NCBI GenBank assembly: GCA_934045905.1
Contig: OW203767.1
Span: forward strand, 25,924,785 to 25,988,784
Length of the DNA stretch: 64,000 bases
From: Leuctra nigra
Taxonomy: Eukaryota > Arthropoda > Insecta > Plecoptera > Leuctridae
Direction of reading: 5' to 3'
In this document: positions 23,901 through 33,554 of the stretch, in pieces
How the letters are laid out: every line of letters starts with the position of its first letter
Numbering within the stretch: the first letter of the stretch is position 1
Notes under the pieces: generated by a model
Seen by the model: the letters and a program-made list of their open reading frames with translations, nothing else
Told to the model about the DNA's origin: nothing
Databases searched by the model: none
Program-made: the position numbers and the translations under genes

Positions 23901-26900
23901 ACACACACTACATCACCGTGTCTCCGGATCCAAGGCCATGCTGTCGCAGGAGACCAGCCACAACCTTCCCGTGACGCAGCAGCTCCGAGTACGTCACACT
24001 AACCCTCACGCCATCTACCTGGAGACAACACACACTACATCACCGTGTCTCCGGATCCAAGGCCATGCTGTCGCAGGAGACCAGCCACAACCTTCCCGTG
24101 ACGCAGCAGCTCCGAGTACGTCACACTCACTTCCACGCCATCTACCTGGAGACAACACACACTACATCACCGTGTCTCCGGATCCAAGGCCATGCTGTCG
24201 CAGGAGACCAGCCACAACCTTCCCGTGACGCAGCAGCTCCGAGTACGTCACACTCACTTCCACGCCATCTACCTGGATACAACACACACTACATCACCGT
24301 GTCTCCGGATCCAAGGCCATGCTGTCGCAGGAGACCAGCCACAACCTTCCCGTGACGCAGCAGCTCCGAGTACGTCACACTCACTTCCACGCCATCTACC
24401 TGGAGACAACACACACTACATCACCGTGTCTCCGGATCCAAGGCCATGCTGTCGCAGGAGACCAGCCACAACCTTCCCGTGACGCAGCAGCTCCGAGTAC
24501 GTCACACTCACTTCCACACCATCTACCTGGAGACAACACACACTACATCACCGTGTCTCCGGATCCAAGGCCATGCTGTCGCAGGAGACCAGCCACAACC
24601 TTCCCGTGACGCAGCAGCTCCGAGTACGTCACACTCACTTCCACGCCATCTACCTGGAGACAACACACACTACCCAGCGAGACAAGAAAAAATACCATTT
24701 TTACCAAAATTCAACTAATTTTTTCTAATTAACAAAGCAAAAAATAACAAATGTTCCAAGGGATCTATATGGAAAAACCAATAGTCAAAAGAGAATGTAT
24801 TACTTCCGAAATCAAGACATTGTTACCGATAACGGTATTAAAGGTTAACAACAGAGTACAAATATCTATAGTTAAGACATTGACGGCTGACGGAACGGAT
24901 GAGAGGGATGTGCTGAACAAGCTGAGCAGGGGAAGAGCGATCACCAGACAACTACACCAAGTGCTTTGGAACGATCTCAACCAAGACAAAATCAAGCATT
25001 TTCAACTCAATCGTCGAAAGCTGCGCTTCTTATGGATCAGAAATCAGGACCTTATCTTCCCGAATAGCACAAACAGTCCGAGCTTTGGAGATGGGGTACT
25101 GGAGAAGATGCTGCAAGGTTACGATACTCGACCATGTGAGGAACGACCGTATACGGGAAATGATGGGAGTGGAGACATCACTGACGGATTACATAGAGAT
25201 GAAGCTACTCTTGTGGTATGGCCATCTGAGAAGGATGCCAGATGATAGATTGCCAATGAGAGCCTGGTATGGGTACCGTCAAGAAGAAGAAAGAGAGGAA
25301 GACCAAGGAGGAGGTGGGCAGAAGGAGTTGACACTGCCATGAGAAGAAGAGGTCTTCGCGATGGAGACTTCTTAAATAAAGATAAATGGCATTTAGGATG
25401 CAGAATACGGCCTAAATAATCTGCTTTAATAATATATAATGAAAAAGGATAACCATAAGTTCTAATCATGATTAAAATTTCAAATCATTTCTTCAACCCA
25501 TATTGTCTCCAATCGCATCCAAAAATGTGCCTGCAACAAGCGGCAAAATCGCTCGCGCTTGCAGCAGCTTAAATTGGCTGTCTTGGCTAAAGAGAGGATA
25601 CAATTAGTGGTAACAATTAACGAGGAATTAACGAGCAGATCAATTATGGTTATGTTCACTCGGCAAAACAGAAGACGGTATGAATGCAATTCAATTACTG
25701 TAGTGATGTCCTTATTATTATCAGTGAAATGAGAGCTCACCTTCTAGAGATAGATGCCGAGTTAGAATAGACTACTTCGGAAGGTGTAATCAAATCATTT
25801 TCAGACAATCCGATTACTTCAAAATCCGTTTTATGTTTTGTCGAGTGTAGGTACTTTATGTTTACTCAAACAAGTTATTGTTTGAAATACAAAAAAACAG
25901 AGAAAGTGTCCAAAAGTGCTGAAGAGAGATGCTCACTACACTCGCTCAAATACTACCTTGTGTTGTTAGAAGGGGAATAGAATCTACATAATAGGTTCAA
26001 TAATTTGGAGTATTTATGGTGTTTTATCTAGTTTTTACTAATTTTAAACATATTCACTGCCCCTTGGTAGACACCCTCTGCACCTTATCTTGATCCTGTC
26101 TCATGTGGTTATTGTTGCATTTCTATTATTGTTGTCAATAATAAATAATAATGTCATAATAATAATATGTCAATAATAATAATGTTGTCAATAAAATAAT
26201 AAAGTCTATTATTATTGTGTTGTTATGACAACATTTGAAATGACGCTCGCGTTACATTTGGGGTCGTCTAGCACTACCTACTTAATAGTAGCAAGGGATA
26301 AGTTAACTGCATTAACCACCTCGCCCTCTACGTCTGTCAAGTATTGAACTAAACGAATTGTCGGGTATCGGAAGAGCTGAACATCTAAGATCTAGAAGAC
26401 ATCCCGCACGTTGGGGCTGAAGTGACACCCTGACAAGAATCCCAACAATCCAATCTCGAAGACATACGATGTGATTTGAGCCAAGAGGAGGTAGCACGTA
26501 TACGACGAGAAAGGTTCGAACTCAGGCTACAGAGATAACGCATTCAACTAGTTTGAGGTTCACGTTCAGGGTTCTCGTGGATCCGTTCAGCTACGAGATG
26601 TCGAGGTTCAATAACCTGTTAACTGAATCGTTATCTTCAGTTTAATCCGACGTCAATGACTATACGAACTGTTTCGTATCAGCATGATCAACCAGCCAGA
26701 TCAACTGCAAGATCAACCAGCCAGATCAACCAGCAAGATCAACCAGCCAGATCAACCAGCAAGATCAACAGCAGATCAACCAGCAAGATCAACAGCAAGA
26801 TCAACCAGCCAGATCAACAGCAGATCAACCAGCAAGATCAACAGCAAGATCAACCAGCAAGATCAACAGCAGATCAACCAGCAAGATCAACAGCAAGATC

Positions 26901-29735
26901 AACCAGCCAGATCAACAGCAGATCAACCAGCAAGATCAACAGCAAGATCAACCAGCCAGATCAACAGCAGATCAACCAGCATGATCAACAGCAGATCAAC
27001 CAGCAAGATCAACAGCAAGATCAACCAGCCAGATCAACAGCAGATCAACCAGCAAGATCAACAGCAAGATCAACCAGCAAGATCAACCAGCCAGATCAAC
27101 AGCAAGATCAACCAGCCAGATCAACAGCAGATCAACCAGCAAGATCAACAGCAAGATCAACCAGCCAGATCAACAGCAGATCAACAGCAAGATCAACAGC
27201 AAGATCAACCAGCCAGATCAACAGCAAGATCAACCAGCCATATCAACAGCAGATCAACCAGCCAGATCAACAGCAAGATCAACCAGCCAGATCAACAGCA
27301 AGATCAACCAGCCAGATCAACAGCAAGATCAACCAGCCAGATCAACAGCAAGATCAACAAGCCAGATCAACAGCAAGATCAACCAGCCAGATCAACAGCA
27401 AATCAACAGCAAGATCAACAGCAAGATCAACCAGCCAGATCAACAGCAAGATCAACCAGCCATATCAACAGCAGATCAACCAGCCAGATCAACAGCAGAT
27501 CAACAGCAAGATCAACAGCAAGATCAACCAGCCAGATCAACAGCCAGATCAACCAGCCATATCAACAGCAGATCAACCAGCCAGATCAACAGCAAGATCA
27601 ACCAGCCAGATCAACAGCAGATCAACAAGCCAGATCAACAGCAAGATAAACCAGCCAGATCAACAGCAAGATCAACCAGCCAGATCAACCAGCCAGATCA
27701 ACAGCAAGATCAACCAGCCAGATCAACAGCAAGATCAACCAGCAAGATCAACTGCAAGATCAACCAGCAAGATTAACAGCAAGATCAACCAGCAAGATCA
27801 ACTGCAGGATCAACCAGCAAGATCAACAGCAAGATCAACCAGCAAGATCAACAGCAAGATCAAACAGCAAGATAAACAGCAAGATCAACCAGCAAGATCA
27901 ACAGCAGATCAACCAGCCAGATCAACAGCAAGATCAACCAGCCAGATCAACAGCAGATCAACAAGCCAGATCAACAGCAAGATCAACCAGCCAGATCAAC
28001 AGCAAGATCAACCAGCCAGATCAACCAGCCAGATCAACAGCAAGATCAACCAGCCAGATCAACAGCAAGATCAACCAGCAAGATCAACTGCAAGATCAAC
28101 CAGCAAGAATAACAGCAAGATCAACCAGCAAGATCAACTGCAGGATCAACCAGCAAGATCAACAGCAAGATCAACCAGCAAGATCAACAGCAAGATCAAA
28201 CAGCAAGATAAACAGCAAGATCAACTAGCAAGATCAACAGCACGATCAACCAGCAAGATCAACGCAAGATCAACCAGCAAGATCAACAGCAAGATCAACT
28301 GCAAGATCAACCAGCAAGATCAACAGCATGATCAACAGCAAGTGATGACAGAGGTTTCAAATGCAAGTGTCTGGGACATAACCTGTTGTTCTGTTGAAAT
28401 ATCTTCATAGTGTTGTCACTTGTCTCTGTACTATTATACAAAATAAAATACAAATTATGGCAGAATAAATTGTTTGTTTCTTTCTCAAACTTTGCAAGAG
28501 GCAATCTTTGTAGAACTATGCAAATGCACATTAGGGAACTCTCTCTAGCTGTAGAATGGAATAAAAACGTGAAATAATGAAAGTACACATGTCGTAGAAG
28601 CAGACAAACAAAGCAATAATATTGTTGAATAAATTGTTTTCTAGTATAACGATTGATAATAAAGATTGACTCATAAAGATTGATAGAAATCCCAGACTTG
28701 ATAAATTATTTCGCTTTGCTTAAAAAAATAATTTTGTCATTACGTCATGATTCACAGCATTGCCATGGCAACAAAGTATTCACCATGGTAACACATTGTT
28801 GTGGACTTAGAAATGACATCACCGGACTCACATACGTCACACATAGATTTTCCCGCCAAAATGTCAAATTCAAACTGGAAATATATATGAAAATTTGAGA
28901 TATTTAATAGAACTTTTGATATTTGTTTACGAAGAATCGCTAGGCAACGCCATGCTGTCGCAGGAGACCAGCCACAACCTTCCCGTGACGCCGAGTTTCA
29001 CCGATCGGTCTGACATTTTCGTTTGTCGACAGAAATTTTTTCGAAATCCAATGATTGATTCAAATTTAATAAAACTTATGTGCCCGGATTCACAAAGCTT
29101 TTCCTCCTGGGTTTTAAAATTAAACCCCTTCTTTCACTGCTTATTAGATACACGTTAATATCTAGTATCTAGATACAGTTCGTTTTTCATGTTTGAACTC
29201 TCACAAGATGGAGCCACAGTCAGTTGTTCTGCTAGGCCGAGAAAGACTTCATTGCGCGCTCACCTTGCAATGTTGTCTTTCTCGGCCTTACAGAACAACT
29301 GACGGTGTCTCGGTCTGTAGAGAGTTTGATTGGTAGAGAGTGTGATTGGTTGATCCGATTCATTTGACATTTTTGCCAATATTGCACTTAAGCATCATAT
29401 TGCATTAAATATTAAATTGTGCAATGCAATAAAACATTTTGAATTCTAGGAATGAATTTGGTACGTTTCTACGCAATTTGAACACTATGTAAAATTTGAT
29501 ATTATATTGACCTAAATCAGATAGAGGAATAGAATCAGAGAGGGGGGGGGGGGGGGGAATCCCTCACCCATTCCTGCGCACCTGGTTACACTGAGCTATT
29601 TCCTCGTAATACCTGTTGAACTTGTGCCACAGTGTTGCCATATCGGGACAACGTGTCGACGAGAAGATCTCCAAGAGGCTGTACTGGAGCACTGGGTTCT
29701 TGGGGGCCGTGGAGAATGAAATCAGTGGCACTCAT
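14902..29735 (-). CDS. Acyl-CoA synthetase / 4-coumarate-CoA-ligase-like (firefly-luciferase family) adenylating enzyme
   Basis: Eight exons join in phase on the minus strand: 29735-29613, 23003-22799, 21933-21648, 21099-20931, 18353-18081, 16724-16497, 15664-15499 and 15020-14902. They total 1569 nt, a complete 522-residue protein close to the usual 530-550. The start is MSATDFILHGPQEPSAPVQP. The phosphate-binding loop SSGTSGKPKGVEKSH is at about 184-198, EYGMTEAYG at about 319-327, the ribose-binding TGD at 400-402, and GRHKELFK at 416-423. The adenylation lysine is in RTPSGKVRKYEL (Lys about 509). The family turns a carboxylic acid and ATP into an acyl-adenylate and then an acyl-CoA; the substrate cannot be predicted. 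The C-terminus (RRFTRR) is not a type-1 peroxisome signal, unlike many relatives. Exon 2 and exon 5 each border a tandem array made from their own splice-site region. Intron 1 (6.6 kb) is mostly satellite and LINE debris. Confidence 0.93.
16196..16310 (-). mobile_element. tRNA-derived SINE fragment, minus copy of a head-to-head pair
   Basis: Reverse complement of the SINE tail and T-arm: TTCCACAG, TCCATGG, CACATCCC, then the inverted B box CCGGGTTCGAGC. It meets the plus copy (16322 on) head to head, so the two together can fold back. It lies in the intron between acyl-CoA synthetase exons 6 and 7. Confidence 0.65.
16322..16485 (+). mobile_element. tRNA-derived SINE copy with internal deletion, abutting exon 6 donor
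   Basis: It carries the leader TTCCATTCTCCTCGGAGATC, the A-box region GGGTAGCTCAGTTGGTAGAG, then a shortened anticodon/T-arm part and a tail ending CACATCCCTTA. The donor of acyl-CoA synthetase exon 6 is at 16496, about 10 bp past the recognisable SINE sequence. Confidence 0.65.
17802..18110. repeat. About 107-bp tandem repeat, nearly 3 units, containing the exon 5 splice donor
   Basis: The unit contains GCAGAAAAAACGTGTCTA, TTTTTCTAGCTAT, ATAACTGTGAATTTAATT and CTTCACTGAAACATTTGGT. The last segment is the reverse complement of the final codons of acyl-CoA synthetase exon 5. The GTAACC/GTACC donor occurs at about 17866, 17972 and 18080, and the last one is the real donor. Confidence 0.8.
18811..18997. 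repeat. Near-perfect palindrome with about 62-bp arms
   Basis: The left arm begins AGGCCGATGCACAATTGACG and runs through GACGG-rich sequence to GATACGATGTT. The right arm is the near-exact reverse complement, ending CGTCAATTGTGCATCGGCCT. The loop is about 60 nt. It looks like a small MITE; no ORF. Confidence 0.75.
19299..20136 (+). mobile_element. Probable solo LTR (838 bp)
   Basis: It starts TGTGATGTCACC and ends GGTTTCACA, so TG..CA ends with a short inverted repeat (TGTGA/TCACA). Inside are a TATAAAA box at about 19520 and AATAAA near 20070, in the order expected for a plus-strand LTR promoter and polyadenylation signal. No internal retrotransposon ORF or clear target duplication is seen, so the call rests on ends and signals only. 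Confidence 0.4.
21257..21523. repeat. Imperfect palindrome, about 265 bp
   Basis: GTAAAACACACTATTTTCAC at the left matches the inverse of GTGAAAATAGTGTGTTTTAC at the right. Inner blocks CATTTTGGCG, GGTATTCC and GATATCACT/AGTGACATC also pair. MITE-like, no ORF, in an acyl-CoA synthetase intron. Confidence 0.6.
21985..22400 (+). pseudogene. LINE reverse-transcriptase ORF remnant (C-terminal end)
   Basis: The plus-strand reading at 22028-22315 ends RRMDPQRWPLKLLNWIPPER, RRKRVRSPREWQEDVKEVME. This is the R-R-G-R-P-x-x-W tail seen at the C-terminus of RTE/Jockey-like LINE polyproteins. Only the last about 95 residues are open. The element is antisense to the acyl-CoA synthetase gene. Confidence 0.7.
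22530..22745 (+). mobile_element. tRNA-derived SINE, most complete copy
   Basis: A leader (CCATTCCATTCTCCTAGGAG onward) precedes a full tRNA-like body at about 22607-22678, followed by a tail ending TCCATGGAAGTTTTCCACAG. The body has a GACCGGG/TTCGGTC acceptor stem, a D arm with A box, a CTCGC/GTGAG anticodon stem with loop CCGGCAA (anticodon GGC, alanine-like) and a CCGGGTTCGAGCCCCGG T arm. The leader recurs in the 16322 copy, so it belongs to the repeat. The repeats make a SINE far likelier than a working tRNA gene. Confidence 0.75.
22877..24674. repeat. 127-bp satellite, 14 copies, derived from acyl-CoA synthetase exon 2 and its splice acceptor
   Basis: Fourteen copies at a 127-bp period (one is 126 bp); the anchor CCATGCTGTCG falls at 22922, 23049, 23176 and so on to 24573. 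Copies are nearly identical (a few substitutions such as GTATCCAG for GTCTCCGG). In minus sense each unit is an acceptor (TGTCTCCAG), then the first about 102 bp of exon 2, then TAGTGTGTGTTG. The lowest-coordinate copy is continuous with the rest of exon 2 (to 22799). The near identity shows recent amplification or homogenisation. Confidence 0.95.
24751..25420 (+). pseudogene. Decayed LINE reverse-transcriptase fragment
   Basis: One reading (to about 25080) gives RGRAITRQLHQVLWNDL, a motif from the region after the RT core. After a frame change, 25085-25342 gives ILDHVRNDRIREMMGVE and WYGHLRRMPDDRLPMRAW, the same RTE/Jockey-like C-terminal region as at 22028 but another copy. Frameshifts make it non-functional. 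It lies directly beside the 127-bp array. Confidence 0.65.
25421..26683. other. Intron 1 sequence of the acyl-CoA synthetase gene, no recognised content
   Basis: AT-rich, with an ATT/AAT-rich tract near 26140-26220. I see no exon, RNA gene or intact element. Confidence 0.4.
26684..28340. repeat. 1.65-kb minisatellite of interleaved 12- and 11-bp units
   Basis: The array is built from AGATCAACCAGC (12 bp) and AGATCAACAGC (11 bp) in varying order. Because the mixed units shift frame without making stops, more than one plus-strand frame stays open, giving up to 584 codons of low-complexity D-Q-P-A-R-S-T text. Some longer blocks repeat too: about 27640-27900 recurs at about 27960-28210. It sits in intron 1 of the acyl-CoA synthetase gene, antisense to it. 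Confidence 0.9.
28949..28991. repeat. Isolated 43-bp piece of the 127-bp exon-2 satellite
   Basis: CGCCATGCTGTCGCAGGAGA and the following CCAGCCACAACCTTCCCGTG match the satellite unit exactly apart from the first bases, then the match stops. It is about 4.3 kb from the array and 620 bp from exon 1, within the same intron. Confidence 0.85.
29215..29308. repeat. Short palindrome (MITE-like)
   Basis: CAGTCAGTTGTTCTGCTAGG with CCGAGAAAGAC pairs with GTCTTTCTCGGCC and TTACAGAACAACTGAC. Arms are about 32 nt, loop about 30 nt. It lies between the minisatellite and exon 1 of the acyl-CoA synthetase gene. Confidence 0.65.
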
Positions 29736-30518
29736 GATGTTGCCGGGCGACGATGGAAATGCAAGTTGTGAGGTTGTGATTAGGACAGGTGATTTGTTAT
29801 CTATTCAATTGGAGGACACGTGGGAGTTTTTCTATATCGCAAAAGATAAGGGTTTCGTCATAGGATTTATACGTTAAATTTCAGACCTTCGATATGAAAA
29901 TGGTACCTATTCGTTCCGTATCAACTTAACCAATGACCTTTCGACAACCTCTCTGATTGTTCTCAAATTTTGGTACAATAAGCTACACAAACACCTTTCA
30001 GGATTTTTCCATTTTCTTTAAACTCTTTCACTATAACAGGGCTCCAAAATGAACCAAACAATTTACTTTTTGGACAATTGAGCGTTAGACAACATTAACA
30101 CCTTTTTACTCGTTCTACTTAGAAAGATGATTTTTGTATAGCTGATTTTTTTTTTTTTTTTTTTTATGTGTCTTTATTTGCATTGAAATTATAGGTACAA
30201 TACAATACAAACAGGCGATATTCAGACATTGGGCCTGATCTTCCATATAACCTTTACTTTACCTATACCTAATAATAATATCTATGAATACATAACAATT
30301 TGTAGCACTCAGTAATTGACTTAGATTAAATTAAATTAAATTAAAATTAAATAAATACTAAACATAAGAAAATTTGAGATACTGGAATCAAGTAATATAA
30401 TATTATCATAATATGGATAATATTAGTAGGTAAAAAAATATAAAAATATCTTAATTATTTGTAGGCAGTACATGTACATTGTTATAATGTTAATAATGAT
30501 GAACAGTCAGTCGATAAT

Positions 30519-33380
30519 TCAATACAATGCCATGAATAACAAGAATAGCAAGTAAAAATAAATTGACATATATAAGACAGGCCAGAGAGGTCTTTTATAT
30601 TTTGGCAACTCTTTTAGGACTATTTTTTTCTCTTGTTCTCTCAGCAATAAAGCTTTATATTCAGATTTAAAAATTAATACGGACGAGGTATCTTTTAAGG
30701 TTGATGGTAAATTATTCCATATCCTCGGTCCATTGATAGAAAAAGAAGAGGAGGATACAGAGTTGTGATGATTGAAAACCAGGTTATTATTTTGTCGTGT
30801 ATGGTGATTATGTAAATCTCTAGAGAGTTGAATTTTATCATAAAGATAGGCTGGTGACTTGGTATTTATCAATTTATGCATAAAAGTTGCAAGATGTAGT
30901 ATTCTGCGGTTTTCCATGTTTAACCAGCCAAGTTTTATAAGATGAGGAGAGATCTGTTCCCTGAAGGGTGTATTTAATATGAAACGTACACATGAATTCT
31001 GTATTTTTTGTATGCGCTGGGACGTGGTTTTGTTTATTCCCATGTATACTGCATCACAAAAGTCAAAAATCGATAGAACTAGAGATTCAGCAAGAAGTTT
31101 CTTAGTATTTATAGGTAAGTATTTCTTAAATCTGTTGAGGTATCTAATAACACCGAAAGCTTTATTGCAGCACTTATCTACATGAACCTTCCAGGTCATA
31201 TCCGTATCGAACCAAACACCTAGATTCCTGGCATTATCAACCTTTTTGATGACTACCTGGCCTAATCTCACCATTTGGTTGATGTCATCGATTTTATCTA
31301 GGGCCTTTACACTGTTTGGCTTACCTAAAGGTACCAATATTGACTTTGTAGGGTTAAGTCGTAGGCCATTTTTTTTAGAATAGATCTCAATTGAAGCCAA
31401 GTCTTTGTTGAGCTCCTCTATGCTTTTGAGAATGTTTTTGACATCATTACATGAGATAAATAATTGTAGATCATCTGCATATTGGCAGACTTTGGTATGA
31501 TCTACCACAGTAGGTAGATCATGCACATGTAAATTAAAAAGAAGTGGGCCTAATATGGATCCTTGGGGTACCCCATTAGCAATAGTGAGTAATTTGCTCT
31601 GTAAAGCAGATCCATTTGCTTCAACCTTGACTACTTGTTGTCTGTTTTCTAAATAGCTAGTGAAGAATTTGTTTGTAAGATTAGAAAAGCCTAGCGCTCT
31701 TAGTTTGGCTAGCAGTAGTCGATGGTGAATAGTATCAAAGGCTTTCGAATAATCAAGTAAGGTGAGCAAGCAGATACCCTTGTTTGACATGTTGTGCAAA
31801 ATCTCATCCGACATATCAAGTAAAGATGTAGTACAGCTGTATCCTGTCCTGAAACCGGACTGTTCTCTAGGAATTATATTATTTTCTTCAACATATCCTA
31901 TTGTTTGCTGATACACTATCTTTTCCAAGATTTTCGAGAATGTTGGGAGGATGCTAACTGGTCTCAGATCGGTTATTTGAAGAGGGTTTGCTACCTTTGG
32001 AAGGGGAATTACAATTGCAATTTTCCATAGGTCAGGAAACGTTGATGACATTATTGCATAGTTAATGATGTTTGTGATTACATTCAAACAGTAGGGGAGG
32101 ACAAGTTTTATGATTGTGATATTAATATTATCAGTGCCAGTGGCTTTTGTTTCGATTTTACTAATGATTTTACAGATTACATCCTGGTTTACTGGTTGTA
32201 GGTAAAATCGTTCCTCAGGTTCTAGGGCATTTAGCTCATCGATTTGATTTTGTATGTCTTTCTGGAAATCTTGTGATGATCCTATCTGTATGAAGTGTGA
32301 GTTAAGTTCATTGGGGTCCGATAAGTGACCTGGTAGACTCTTATCTCCCTCCGATTTGGTCACATCAGATTTCTTTAAAAAACTCCATTTATTTGAATTG
32401 TTTAATGAGTTCAGTTTGGTGAAATGCATTCTTTTTGCTGCCCCGATGTCACGATTTATCAAATTTCTTAGATTCCTATATGTATCCCAGTCAATGTTGT
32501 TCTTGGTCTTTCGGGCTTTAGCATGAGCTTTATCTTTTTCTCCAATTGCAATTATAATATCATCAGTCATCCAGGGGGCGGGAGGTTTTGTAAATCTCTT
32601 CCTCGTCAGTGGCGCATGGTTATCAACAAGTTGTACAATTAATTTATTTAAAAGGGTCACCTTTTCATTGATATCTGGAAGTTGGTCAATATCACCCCAC
32701 TGAATTTCCTCTGCCTCTTTTTTAAACATCTCAACGTTAATCCCCTTGAGATTTCTGTATTCTATATACTTCGGTTTTGTTTTCTGAACACCTATGTTAT
32801 ATCTGAAGTGTACTACATTATGGTCACCGTGTCCCGGAGGTGCAAGCTGACCATGTGACATAAAGTGGTTGTTGTTACATAGTATTATGAGATCTAATAT
32901 AGTTGCTGAGTTGTTCGTGATACGAGTAGGCGAGTCCACTATCTGTAGCATATCCAGGTTCTCCAGTGCATCTGATAGCATTCTTTTCTCGATCGTGTCA
33001 TGTAACCAGTCCACATTCAGATCCCCCAAGCAAATCACATGTTCATATTTATCTCTGGTTAGTTCTAATAATTTTACACAGTTATGAACAGTTTCTGTAC
33101 CTTCTCCTGGAGGTCTGTAAATTGTTAATAACGCAATTTTTATGTTTCTTATTGATAATTCAATTAACATGTACTCAAGAGTATTTCCCAGATCTTCCCT
33201 GATAATAATCGTTTCATACTTCAGATATGATCTGATATAAATGGCTAAGCCACCCCCTCTTTTCCGTTCCCGATCTTTGCGGACTAGTGCATATCCTGGT
33301 ATGTGAATGCCTGGTATATCACCAGGTCTGAGCCAGGTTTCCGCCACACAGATCACATCAAAATTATTTTTCGTTACCAT
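30519..33380 (-). CDS. LINE B ORF2: endonuclease and reverse transcriptase
   Basis: 953 residues from the first ATG (33380). Endonuclease motifs: VICVAETWLRPGD, RGGGLAIYI, ICLGDLNVDW, GHGDHNVV. Reverse-transcriptase motifs: DLRPVSILPTFSKILEKIV, LLDYSKAFDTIHHRLL, ANGVPQGSILGPLLFNLHVH and catalytic CQYADDLQLF. The C-terminal part ends in a hydrophobic run. In the same frame the sequence is open for 58 more codons upstream, up to the ORF1 stop, and encodes the endonuclease motif ICHVNIRSL there. No disabling change is seen in ORF2. It would nick target DNA and copy the LINE RNA. Confidence 0.92.
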   Translation of the reverse strand: MVTKNNFDVICVAETWLRPGDIPGIHIPGYALVRKDRERKRGGGLAIYIRSYLKYETIIIREDLGNTLEYMLIELSIRNIKIALLTIYRPPGEGTETVHNCVKLLELTRDKYEHVICLGDLNVDWLHDTIEKRMLSDALENLDMLQIVDSPTRITNNSATILDLIILCNNNHFMSHGQLAPPGHGDHNVVHFRYNIGVQKTKPKYIEYRNLKGINVEMFKKEAEEIQWGDIDQLPDINEKVTLLNKLIVQLVDNHAPLTRKRFTKPPAPWMTDDIIIAIGEKDKAHAKARKTKNNIDWDTYRNLRNLINRDIGAAKRMHFTKLNSLNNSNKWSFLKKSDVTKSEGDKSLPGHLSDPNELNSHFIQIGSSQDFQKDIQNQIDELNALEPEERFYLQPVNQDVICKIISKIETKATGTDNINITIIKLVLPYCLNVITNIINYAIMSSTFPDLWKIAIVIPLPKVANPLQITDLRPVSILPTFSKILEKIVYQQTIGYVEENNIIPREQSGFRTGYSCTTSLLDMSDEILHNMSNKGICLLTLLDYSKAFDTIHHRLLLAKLRALGFSNLTNKFFTSYLENRQQVVKVEANGSALQSKLLTIANGVPQGSILGPLLFNLHVHDLPTVVDHTKVCQYADDLQLFISCNDVKNILKSIEELNKDLASIEIYSKKNGLRLNPTKSILVPLGKPNSVKALDKIDDINQMVRLGQVVIKKVDNARNLGVWFDTDMTWKVHVDKCCNKAFGVIRYLNRFKKYLPINTKKLLAESLVLSIFDFCDAVYMGINKTTSQRIQKIQNSCVRFILNTPFREQISPHLIKLGWLNMENRRILHLATFMHKLINTKSPAYLYDKIQLSRDLHNHHTRQNNNLVFNHHNSVSSSSFSINGPRIWNNLPSTLKDTSSVLIFKSEYKALLLREQEKKIVLKELPKYKRPLWPVLYMSIYFYLLFLLFMALY

Positions 33381-33554
33381 TAATTTAAACTCATCAACAT
33401 TTCTAATTAGTGACCTTATATTAACATGACATATATTGAGGTACGATTTGCCTAATCTAAAAGAACTTTCTGTTACCTTGGGGCAAGTTATGTCTGCTTT
33501 TGCCTTACGTTTTGACTTTAATGTATTGTTTTTACGGAGAGCTGTGATTCTCCG

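Noticed and set aside
22877..24674. CRISPR-like regular array
   Set aside because: The whole 127-bp unit repeats with no variable spacers, in an insect gene, and the unit is a copy of an exon edge.
22923..24718. Series of about 96- to 127-codon plus-strand ORFs, all alike
   Set aside because: They are the antisense reading of the 127-bp satellite; they repeat the same text and end only where the array drifts. No gene features.
24751..25245. 164-codon ORF as a host gene
   Set aside because: The second half continues in another frame with LINE C-terminal motifs, so it is a decayed retrotransposon piece.
26656..28410. 584-codon ORF as a secreted or structural protein
   Set aside because: It is the translation of a frame-shifting minisatellite free of stop codons; the overlapping frame is open too, and there is no domain or splice signal.
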